From the NCBI GenBank assembly GCA_902767195.1, contig CACXGS010000098.1:1-12286 (forward strand): a DNA stretch of 12,286 nt. Reading direction: 5' to 3'. Of this stretch, positions 6,204 through 12,286 are shown piece by piece. The position numbers and the translations under genes are program-made. Source of the DNA: an uncultured Lachnospiraceae bacterium (GTDB lineage Bacteria > Bacillota_A > Clostridia > Lachnospirales > Lachnospiraceae). A model generated the notes under the pieces. That model was not told the DNA's origin, did no database searches, and saw only the letters and a list, made by a program, of their open reading frames with translations. Every line of letters begins with the position of its first letter. The first letter of the stretch is position 1.

Positions 6204-7697
6204 TTATTTATCCTTCATCCAGCCGATGCTTCTCTTAATGGCATCCTGCCACTGGGTATAGCGCCGCTCTCTCTCTGCCTCATCAATCTGAGGATCAAAG
6301 GAACGATCGATCGACAGAGCCTTGTCCATCTCATCCAGTGTCCAGAAGCCGGTGGCCAGAGCTGCCATCTCTGCAGCGCCCAGACTGGTAGCCTCAACAG
6401 AAGCCGGACGGTTAACCTTTACATTTAACATGTCGGCCATGTTCTGGGCAAGGAAATTGTTATTGGAAGCACCGCCGTCAATCCGCACATCCTGCATCTT
6501 AACACCGGACTCTTTCTCTACAGCGTTCAAAATATCTTTCAGACGGAAATTGATTCCCTCCAGAGTAGCTCTTGCCAGGTGGGCTCTTGTGGTTCCTCTG
6601 GTGAGTCCGAACATAGTTCCTCTGGTGAATGGATCATGGTAAGGAGCACTCAGTCCGGTGAGAGCCGGCACGAAGATGACACCGTTGGAATCCGGTACAG
6701 ACAGGGCAAGGTCCTCGGTCTCGGGTGATGCATCGATGATCTTGATTCCGTCACGCAGCCACTGGATCGCAGAACCGGTTACAGCCTCATATCCCTCCAG
6801 GGCATAGGTGATCTCATCACCGATCTTCCATGCAATAACCGTATTCAGTCCTTCATCGGAAATGACACAGTTATTTCCGACATTGATATCCAGGAAGGAT
6901 CCGGTTCCGTTGGTAATGTCAGCGGTCCCTTCTGTCCGGCAGCCCTGGGCAAACAATGCCGCATGCTGGTCTGCGATGGCGCCGGCAATCAGGATCTCGC
7001 CACCAAAGATATCCGGATCGGTCGTGCCAAAGCTTCCGGAGTCATTCCGAACCTCCGGGAAAATAGAAACCGGGATTCCCAGATAATCCAGGAATTCTGT
7101 ATACCACTTACCGGTGGACAGGTCCAGACTTCCCATAACCGAAGCGTTGGAAAATGCTACTGCGTGGGTCTTGCCTCCGGTAAGCTTCCAGATCAGCCAG
7201 GTATCGATGGTACCGATCAGGGCATCTCCCTTATCGATGGCTTCCTTAATCTCCGGAACATTCTCGATATACCATTTGAGCATCATGGAGGTATAAACCG
7301 GTGCTACCGTCCAGCCCGTAGCCTTCCGGGCTTTCTCTCCCCACTCGCTGTTGTTGATAGCATCACAATCCTTACTGGTTCTGGCATCCTGCCATACAAT
7401 GGCTTTATAATAGGGGATACCTGTATTCTTATCCCATACCACACAGGTCGCTCTCTGGTTGGTAATTCCGATGGAATCAATCTGGTCAGCAGTGATTCCT
7501 GCTTCCTTCATGGCATTCTTACACATGGCGACAGACTTATCATAAATCTCCATGGCATCATGCTCCACCTTGTCCTCGGCCGGTGTGTACTGTGTAAACT
7601 CTTCATAGCTCTGGGCAGCGATATTGAAATCCTTATCAAACAATAACGCTCTGGTTCCTGTGGTTCCCTCGTCGATTACCATAATGTACTTGCTCAT
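6204..7697 (-). CDS. glpK: FGGY-family kinase, glycerol kinase-like
   Basis: This 497-residue protein has the full glycerol-kinase length and layout: DEGTTGTRALLFD (9-21, phosphate 1 loop), AIVWQDARTS (99-108), GTIDTWLIWKLTGG (162-175), GTGSFLDIN (264-272), WLRD (313-316), FVPALTGLSAPYHDP (342-356) and IDGGASNNNF (407-415, adenosine site). Compared with E. coli GlpK, Arg83, Trp103, Asp245 and Phe270 are kept, but Glu84 is Ala83 (NQRATCVVW) and Tyr135 is Val134 (APVYTSM). Both normally bind glycerol, so substrate choice is uncertain. The regulatory histidine of the Firmicute YHFFG loop, phosphorylated by the PTS, is Asp229 (PDIFG). Start ATG 7697 (MSKYIMVIDE) follows AGGAGG with a 6-base gap; the longer frame from 7736 has no such site. 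It is the first gene of the six-gene operon. Confidence 0.85.
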   Translation of the reverse strand: MSKYIMVIDEGTTGTRALLFDKDFNIAAQSYEEFTQYTPAEDKVEHDAMEIYDKSVAMCKNAMKEAGITADQIDSIGITNQRATCVVWDKNTGIPYYKAIVWQDARTSKDCDAINNSEWGEKARKATGWTVAPVYTSMMLKWYIENVPEIKEAIDKGDALIGTIDTWLIWKLTGGKTHAVAFSNASVMGSLDLSTGKWYTEFLDYLGIPVSIFPEVRNDSGSFGTTDPDIFGGEILIAGAIADQHAALFAQGCRTEGTADITNGTGSFLDINVGNNCVISDEGLNTVIAWKIGDEITYALEGYEAVTGSAIQWLRDGIKIIDASPETEDLALSVPDSNGVIFVPALTGLSAPYHDPFTRGTMFGLTRGTTRAHLARATLEGINFRLKDILNAVEKESGVKMQDVRIDGGASNNNFLAQNMADMLNVKVNRPASVEATSLGAAEMAALATGFWTLDEMDKALSIDRSFDPQIDEAERERRYTQWQDAIKRSIGWMKDK

Positions 7698-7703
7698 ATC
7701 ATA

Positions 7704-7709
7704 CCTCCT
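7704..7709 (-). promoter_or_regulatory. ribosome binding site of the kinase gene
   Basis: AGGAGG, 6 bases before ATG 7697, fixes the N-terminus at MSKYIMVIDE and excludes the upstream in-frame start at 7736. Confidence 0.85.
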
Positions 7710-7721
7710 GTGAAATGAAAA

Positions 7722-7731
7722 AACAGCTGTT
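7722..7731 (-). other. 10-bp palindrome in the kinase leader
   Basis: AACAGCTGTT is a perfect palindrome in the 5' untranslated region, about 45-50 bases after the predicted transcription start. It could be a protein site. It does not fit the CcpA cre consensus well, and a chance palindrome of this length is possible. Confidence 0.25.
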
Positions 7732-7781
7732 ATCATTATCTTGTTGCATAAAAATAAAAGAGTACATATTATGTTAGTTTA

Positions 7782-7810
7782 ATGATAATATAATCATCTC
7801 TTTTTGTCAA
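7782..7810 (-). promoter_or_regulatory. sigma-A promoter of the kinase/oxidoreductase operon
   Basis: On the minus strand a perfect -35 TTGACA (7805-7810) and -10 TATCAT (7782-7787, five of six consensus bases) are separated by 17 bases. The start is expected near 7775, giving a leader of about 78 bases before ATG 7697. The neighbouring DeoR/GlpR-type gene is the natural candidate regulator. Confidence 0.8.
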
Positions 7811-7812
7811 GA

Positions 7813-7850
7813 ATAATGTTCACTTTCTATTCACTTTTTATAAACATTAT
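7813..7850 (-). promoter_or_regulatory. putative operator: inverted repeat plus 11-bp spaced direct repeats
   Basis: Immediately upstream of the -35 box the arms ATAATGTT (7813-7820) and AACATTAT (7843-7850) are perfect reverse complements with 22 bases between. Within this block TTCACTTT occurs twice (7819-7826 and 7830-7837; AAAGTGAA on the minus strand), 11 bases apart, about one helical turn. Direct repeats on one face of the helix suit DeoR-family proteins that bind as tetramers. A position upstream of -35 fits activation or looping repression. Binding by the adjacent regulator is an inference. Confidence 0.5.
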
Positions 7851-7872
7851 AAAAAATATATGAAGTGTCATT

Positions 7873-7904
7873 AAAAAAAGAGGGTTCTCTTTTCGAGAAC
7901 CCTC
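7873..7904 (-). terminator. intrinsic terminator of the deoR-type regulator gene
   Basis: GAGGGTTCTC (7895-7904), a 5-base loop and its exact complement (7880-7889) form a 10-bp stem followed by seven U (7873-7879). It lies 11 bases past the regulator stop codon and separates the aspS group from the kinase operon. Confidence 0.93.
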
Positions 7905-7915
7905 AAAATTAATAT

Positions 7916-8683
7916 TCAAATCACCGTAATATCATTGGCCCTTGCATACTCTTTGTAGCGGTCCGGCATCTTATCGTCCGTAATAAAGGCATCGAACATA
8001 TCCAGATCGAACATATTGGCCATGGACACTTTATCGAACTTGGAGTAGTCCGCCACCAGATAGCAGGCGTCGGACACCTCAGCCAGTGTCTGATTGGTAA
8101 TGCACTCTTCCAGAGAGGAGTGGGTTACCCCTTTTTTTAAGGAAACGGCAAGTACGCCCATAAAGGCTTTATCGATATTAAAGTTCCGTAGGAAATCATT
8201 GGTAAAGCTGCCGATAAAGGCTCCGGAGATGTTACGCATCTTTCCCCCGGGCATGTAGACCGTCGCATGGGACAGAGTCCTTGCTTTCGCTGCCACATTC
8301 AGAGACAGGGTCACCACATTGATGGGGATGGTATCATCCACATAATCCAGGATCAGTTCAACCGTAGATCCCGAATTCAATGCTATGGTATCTCCGGCAT
8401 GGATCAGCCTGGCTGCCTTCTGTGCTATAATCCTCTTCTCCGGAAGATGAGCCTGCCGCTTCTGGGTAATACTGAATTCTTCCGCTGTCTGGTAAGATGA
8501 GGGTTCGTCCACATAGGCGCCGCCGTACATGAGATTAACCCCGTACTCTTTCGACAGGTATTTCAGATCTCTCCGGATGGTGGGAACTCCCACCTGATAG
8601 CGTTGTGCCAGTTCATCGGCTTTCACGGATCCCTGCTTAATCAGGATATCCATAATCTCTTTTCTTCTCTCAATGGGAAGCAT
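7916..8683 (-). CDS. DeoR/GlpR-family transcriptional regulator
   Basis: This 255-residue protein has the family's two domains. The N-terminal winged helix (4-58) carries RRKEIMDILIKQGSV, then ELAQRYQVGVPTIRRDLKYL as helix-turn-helix, and ends with MYGGAY. The DeoRC sensor domain (about 80-235) has the NSGSTVE phosphate-binding loop (103-109) and the ADYSKFDK motif (211-218). Family members usually sense phosphorylated sugars or polyols and repress a neighbouring catabolic operon. Here the kinase operon begins just downstream, so its product, a polyol phosphate, is the likely effector (inference). ATG 8683 follows GGAG by 6 bases and the aspS stop by 16 bases, so the gene is probably transcribed with aspS and present under all conditions. 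The stop is followed by a strong terminator. Confidence 0.92.
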   Translation of the reverse strand: MLPIERRKEIMDILIKQGSVKADELAQRYQVGVPTIRRDLKYLSKEYGVNLMYGGAYVDEPSSYQTAEEFSITQKRQAHLPEKRIIAQKAARLIHAGDTIALNSGSTVELILDYVDDTIPINVVTLSLNVAAKARTLSHATVYMPGGKMRNISGAFIGSFTNDFLRNFNIDKAFMGVLAVSLKKGVTHSSLEECITNQTLAEVSDACYLVADYSKFDKVSMANMFDLDMFDAFITDDKMPDRYKEYARANDITVI

Positions 8684-8699
8684 ATCCTACTCCATTTCT

Positions 8700-10493
8700 T
8701 TACTTGTCTTCCGGCATCCGGATGGCCAGACACAGTTCCTCCAGCTGGCTTTCTTCCACCACATTCGGAGCGTCTGTCAGCAGGCAGGACGCGTCCTTGA
8801 TCTTAGGAAATGCAATGACATCACGGATGCTGGTCTCCTGTGCCATGAGCATGACCAGGCGGTCCAGGCCGTAGGCCAGCCCTGCATGGGGCGGTACACC
8901 ATAGCGGAAAGCCGTCAGAAGGAAACCGAACTTCTCCTCTGCTGTCTCCCTGGAGATACCCAGACTTTCAAACATTTTCTCCTGGATATCATTCTGATGG
9001 ATTCTGACACTTCCGCCACCCAGCTCTGTTCCGTTCAGAACAATATCATAAGCCTTGGCACGGACTGCTCCCGGATCGGTATCGATCAGGTCAAGATCCT
9101 CTTCCATGGGCATGGTGAAAGGATGGTGCATGGCCGTGAACCGGTTCTCCTCCTCCGACCACTCAAGAAGCGGGAATTCCGTGATCCATACAAAGCGATA
9201 GTCAGAGGGATCCAGAAGTCCCAGATCTCCGGCAAAACGGAGACGGAGAGCGCCTAACACGTCACAGACAACTTTATAACGATCGGCGGCAAAGACAATC
9301 AGGTCTCCCTGCTCTGCATCCATAGCCTTTATGATCTCCTGAAGTTTCTCTTCACTGACAAACTTGGAGAAAGGACATTTGATGCTGCCATCAGACTTGA
9401 GCTGGATATAAGCCAGGCCTTTGGCGCCATAGTCTTTGGCATTCTTTTCTACATTCTTCATTTTCTTGGAGGACAGATCTCCCAAACCTTTGGCACAGAC
9501 GGCACGGACATAACCACCGTTTGCTGCTGCACCTTCAAAGACTCCGAAACCGCAGTCTTTTACCAGGTCTGTAAGGTCACGGATCTCCATGCCGAAACGA
9601 AGATCCGGCTTATCGGAACCGAAACGGTCCATAGCTTCTTTCCAGGTCATGCGCTGTATGGGAAGAGATACTTCCACGTCCAGGCACTCTTTGAACAGAA
9701 AGGCCAGCAGACGTTCGTTGACGTCCAGAACGTCATCCACGTCCACAAAGGATAATTCCATATCAATCTGGGTAAACTCCGGCTGACGGTCCGCACGCAG
9801 ATCTTCGTCACGGAAACATCTGGCAAGCTGGAAATAACGGTCATATCCGGAGCACATCAAAAGCTGTTTAAAGAGCTGGGGCGACTGTGGCAGAGCGTAG
9901 AAACTGCCGGGGTGTACACGGCTTGGCACCAGGTAATCTCTTGCTCCCTCCGGTGTGCTTCGGGTCAGGATCGGTGTCTCGATCTCTAGGAATCCTTCCT
10001 GGGCAAGGAACTGTCTGGTCAGAGTGGCAATCTTACTTCTTAAGATCAGGTTCCTCTGAATATTGGGCCTGCGAAGATCCAGGAAACGATACTTCAGCCT
10101 CAGATCATCTTTCACGGTAATGTCGGCATTGATCGGGAAGGGCGGCACCTCCGATTCGGACAGGATTCGAAGGCTCTCCGCCTTCACTTCGATCTGGCCG
10201 GTCTTAAGGGCCTCGTTAAACTCCCCGTTCCTCTTCAGTACAGTCCCGCATACTGCGATCACATACTCCGACCTGAGAGAACCGGCTTTCTCGAAGCCTT
10301 CTTTACCGATGGTGTCCTCTTCAAAATAAAGCTGGATCAGGCCGCTTCTGTCTCTGAGATCCACAAAGATCAGGCTTCCCAGGTTTCTTCTCTTCTGTAC
10401 CCATCCCATCAGAGTCACTTTCTCTCCGATATTATCGTTGGTCAGTTCTGCACACCGATGGGTTCTTTTTAGTCCTTTCATGGATTCTGCCAT
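8700..10493 (-). CDS. aspS: aspartyl-tRNA synthetase
   Basis: This 597-residue class II synthetase attaches aspartate to tRNA(Asp) in the cytoplasm. It has the bacterial layout: an OB-fold anticodon-binding domain (about 1-110), the catalytic core, an inserted GAD domain (about 290-420) and the C-terminal core. Visible signatures are QSPQLFKQLLM (203-213), motif 2 FRDEDLRADRQPEFTQIDME (227-246), GGGSVRIH (492-499) and motif 3 GLAYGLDRL (538-546). Leu38 in KRRNLGSLIF stands where discriminating bacterial AspRS have leucine and non-discriminating ones usually have histidine, so it probably charges only tRNA(Asp). ATG 10493 is preceded by AGGAGGA with a 7-base gap. The gap to the upstream HD-GYP gene is 28 bases. 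Confidence 0.98.
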   Translation of the reverse strand: MAESMKGLKRTHRCAELTNDNIGEKVTLMGWVQKRRNLGSLIFVDLRDRSGLIQLYFEEDTIGKEGFEKAGSLRSEYVIAVCGTVLKRNGEFNEALKTGQIEVKAESLRILSESEVPPFPINADITVKDDLRLKYRFLDLRRPNIQRNLILRSKIATLTRQFLAQEGFLEIETPILTRSTPEGARDYLVPSRVHPGSFYALPQSPQLFKQLLMCSGYDRYFQLARCFRDEDLRADRQPEFTQIDMELSFVDVDDVLDVNERLLAFLFKECLDVEVSLPIQRMTWKEAMDRFGSDKPDLRFGMEIRDLTDLVKDCGFGVFEGAAANGGYVRAVCAKGLGDLSSKKMKNVEKNAKDYGAKGLAYIQLKSDGSIKCPFSKFVSEEKLQEIIKAMDAEQGDLIVFAADRYKVVCDVLGALRLRFAGDLGLLDPSDYRFVWITEFPLLEWSEEENRFTAMHHPFTMPMEEDLDLIDTDPGAVRAKAYDIVLNGTELGGGSVRIHQNDIQEKMFESLGISRETAEEKFGFLLTAFRYGVPPHAGLAYGLDRLVMLMAQETSIRDVIAFPKIKDASCLLTDAPNVVEESQLEELCLAIRMPEDK

Positions 10494-10521
10494 GTCTATA
10501 TCCTCCTGGATTGTTTATTGT

Positions 10522-11151
10522 CTATTCACCTATTTCGGCTTCATTGACCTCCACCTGCTGAGTATGAAGATAAATACTCTCAAGCTTGGCTTTCAGGTCA
10601 GCCGACTGTGTCAGTTTCTGGAAAGCCAGAAACACTTTCATATCAAAATATTTCACTTCATCAATCATAATGGTTAAGGCCGTCTCAATATCAAATGCTC
10701 CGCGGACAGGCCGGTTGGCAATCAGTGCTCCGAAAGCATCACATACTCGCAGGATCTTTGCATTCAGCGGAATCTCATCCCCTTTCAGGTTGTTGGGATA
10801 ACCGCTGCCATCCACATTCTCATGGTGATAGAGAACCGCCGTCAGAATCTCATCCTTGTAGCCGTGCTCTTTTAATATGGCATAGCCCAGAGTGGGATGC
10901 AGTCTGACATAGCGAAGTTCATCGATATTCATATGGGCTTCTTTTTCTTCGTATACATAGGAACGAAGACGCAATTTGCCGATATCATGTACCAGTCCCG
11001 CCACTGCGAGATTATGGCACTGCTCCTGCGGCAGTTTCATCTCTTTTCCGATCATGTATGCCAGGTTGCTTACAATCATTCCGTGAACAATATGATCTCC
11101 CAGAGAGTCCTTCAATGAAGTTTCCAGTTCATGTACCCATTGATTCTCCAT
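10522..11151 (-). CDS. HD-GYP-type phosphohydrolase, stand-alone
   Basis: This 209-residue protein consists of little more than one HD domain. The metal-binding signature is VHDIGK (H55, D56), with LHPTLGY (H85), LYHHENVDGSGYP (H109, H110, GYP 117-119) and RVCDAFGAL (D138). The HHE-DG-GYP, GDEIPL and RPVRG segments point to the HD-GYP subfamily, which degrades cyclic di-GMP or related cyclic dinucleotides. No receiver, PAS, GAF or membrane segment is attached, so a signal would have to come through a partner. The C-terminal tail after about 185 looks helical. It sits between hemZ and aspS with gaps of 30 and 28 bases and AAGGAG before ATG 11151. A more general HD phosphohydrolase role cannot be excluded. 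Confidence 0.85.
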   Translation of the reverse strand: MENQWVHELETSLKDSLGDHIVHGMIVSNLAYMIGKEMKLPQEQCHNLAVAGLVHDIGKLRLRSYVYEEKEAHMNIDELRYVRLHPTLGYAILKEHGYKDEILTAVLYHHENVDGSGYPNNLKGDEIPLNAKILRVCDAFGALIANRPVRGAFDIETALTIMIDEVKYFDMKVFLAFQKLTQSADLKAKLESIYLHTQQVEVNEAEIGE

Positions 11152-11181
11152 GATATAACTCTCCTTTCTCAGTTATTCTTC

Positions 11182-12286
11182 TTACCGGTCTTCCAGATAC
11201 TGCCTCTTTCTGTCAATCATCTCATCGATTCTAGCAATGTAATGCTCCAGGCTCTTTACATTTTCCGTGCGCTCGATCCGTCCGGTATCGGGAAAGACAA
11301 CCTTGGTGGTGGCGCCAGCACCGCAGGAAATGATATCCTGCTTTTCCTCCATGATGAGGATGTTGTAGAGACATTCTTTTCCGGGTACGCTGTATCCGAT
11401 GTTTTCAAGATTCCCCGGTATATTCTTCTGACGGTACATATAGTAGGGCTCCATCCCCATCTCCCGAGCATACTGGTCCACCCGGGTCAGCATCTCGTTG
11501 GTGCTCCCGTATACCAGACTCCGGTAGCGGTCTATCTCAATGTTCAGATTGGCCGCCCGCTTGATCGCCAGAGAATGTACCGTCAGGCTCTCCGGTTTCA
11601 GGCGAAAGATTCCGTCGAGGGTTCCTTCCACCTGCTCAAGCCGCTCTCCGGGAAGCCCGGTGATCATATCCATATTTATATTATCAAAGCCGGCTTCCCT
11701 TGCCATGGAATAGGCTTCCAGGGTCTGGGTCACCGTGTGTTTTCTTCCGATCAGGTCCAGTGTGTCCTGGTGCATGGTCTGAGGATTGATGGATATCCGG
11801 CCAACGCCGGCATCTTTCAGAATCTTAAGCTTCTCATCGGTAACACTGTCAGGTCTCCCGGCTTCCACTGTAAATTCCTCTGCCCGGCTTACCGGAAACA
11901 GGGCATGTACTCTGTCCATCAGCAATGCCAGGGAAGCAGGATCCAGGGCGGTGGGCGTTCCTCCTCCCACATAAACCGTGGTCAGTTTCTTCCCTTTCAT
12001 CCTTTCTGACACATATTCCATCTCACGAAACAGGGCCTGCATGTAATCCGGGATACATCTCCCGAAACGAGAGACCGGAAAAGAAGTAAAAGAGCAGTAC
12101 AGACAGGTCGTGGGGCAAAAGGGAATCCCGATATAAAGGCTGTACTCCCGGGCATAATCCCGGGCGGCCAGGATCTCCCTTTCCTTCTGCGCCACGGTTC
12201 GGCACAAATGAGCTTTCTGGCGGTCTGCCAGATAGGTGCGGCAGAAACGGCTCTCCAGCGCGTTGCTGTCCTCTTCCCCTTCCTCC
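11182..12286 (-). CDS. hemZ: HemZ, coproporphyrinogen dehydrogenase-like radical SAM protein (5' end outside window)
   Basis: The open frame continues to the window edge (the last visible codons read EEGEEDSNALESRFC), so about 368 codons of the 3' part are present. Family members are about 490-500 residues, so the N-terminus is missing; the internal TTG at 12207 is not the real start. PFCPTTCLYCSF supplies the CxxxCxxC that binds the radical-SAM cluster, followed by VGGGTP, VEAGRPDS, GVGRISINPQT and NMDMITGLPGE, and a HemN-type C-terminal part. The CPTTCLYCSF form and the acidic/arginine-rich extension before the core match HemZ rather than HemN/HemW. Predicted role is oxygen-independent coproporphyrinogen III oxidation, although HemZ function is less certain than HemN. 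It is followed by the HD-GYP gene after 30 bases. Confidence 0.92.
   Translation of the reverse strand, partial: EEGEEDSNALESRFCRTYLADRQKAHLCRTVAQKEREILAARDYAREYSLYIGIPFCPTTCLYCSFTSFPVSRFGRCIPDYMQALFREMEYVSERMKGKKLTTVYVGGGTPTALDPASLALLMDRVHALFPVSRAEEFTVEAGRPDSVTDEKLKILKDAGVGRISINPQTMHQDTLDLIGRKHTVTQTLEAYSMAREAGFDNINMDMITGLPGERLEQVEGTLDGIFRLKPESLTVHSLAIKRAANLNIEIDRYRSLVYGSTNEMLTRVDQYAREMGMEPYYMYRQKNIPGNLENIGYSVPGKECLYNILIMEEKQDIISCGAGATTKVVFPDTGRIERTENVKSLEHYIARIDEMIDRKRQYLEDR

Noticed and set aside
6963..7646. 227-codon plus-strand frame opposite the kinase gene
   Set aside because: It is complementary to conserved FGGY kinase motifs, so it is a shadow.
7698..7736. Upstream in-frame start for the kinase (13 extra residues)
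   Set aside because: No ribosome binding site precedes it, whereas AGGAGG is placed exactly for ATG 7697, and the GlpK family begins at the shorter start.
7700..7780. CcpA (cre) site in the kinase leader
   Set aside because: The only palindrome, AACAGCTGTT, does not fit the cre consensus core (no CG centre in the right context).
11131..12009. 292-codon plus-strand open frame opposite hemZ
   Set aside because: Antisense to clear radical SAM motifs; composition is that of a shadow frame.

Overview
The window looks like a chromosomal segment of a low-to-mid GC Gram-positive anaerobe in the Clostridia, most likely Lachnospiraceae. The evidence is strong AGGAGG ribosome binding sites, TTGACA/TATAAT-type sigma-A promoters, a HemZ-type radical SAM protein next to aspS, and a clostridial GlpA-like/HcnB-like/DUF1667 oxidoreductase trio. 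The family-level assignment is an inference. Every gene I accept lies on the minus strand, so transcription runs from the right end to the left.

Right part (12286 to 7873): the 3' part of hemZ (cut by the window edge), a stand-alone HD-GYP-type phosphohydrolase, aspS (aspartyl-tRNA synthetase) and a DeoR/GlpR-family regulator. They follow one another with gaps of 16 to 30 bases, so they probably share transcripts. A textbook intrinsic terminator (7873-7904) closes this group just after the regulator.

Middle and left part (7810 to 258): a separate promoter (7782-7810), with a possible operator just upstream, drives six genes. They encode an FGGY kinase usually annotated as glycerol kinase, a GlpA-like FAD dehydrogenase with a C-terminal [2Fe-2S] domain and an unusual BON-like N-terminus, an HcnB/GlpB-like FAD/NAD(P) oxidoreductase, a small four-cysteine DUF1667 protein, a VAO-fold flavoenzyme that resembles alkyl-DHAP synthase, and a protein that looks like the Fe-S/CCG subunit of a GlcF/HdrB-type partner but has lost its cluster cysteines. 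Kinase and trio suggest the usual route: phosphorylate a polyol, oxidise the phosphate ester to a ketone, pass electrons on. The last two genes are not part of the standard glycerol pathway, and the kinase lacks two of the residues that hold glycerol in E. coli GlpK. The operon may therefore serve a modified glycerol-phosphate/DHAP pathway or another small polyol or hydroxy acid. No glycerol facilitator gene is in the window.

Left edge (1-257): a 64-base near-perfect hairpin repeat of REP/MITE type lies 7 bases past the last stop codon, followed by a weak terminator-like hairpin. A strong leftward promoter then leads into what looks like the leader of an rRNA operon lying outside the window. 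There is no gene-free stretch over 300 bases. I saw no CRISPR array, tRNA gene or intact transposase.
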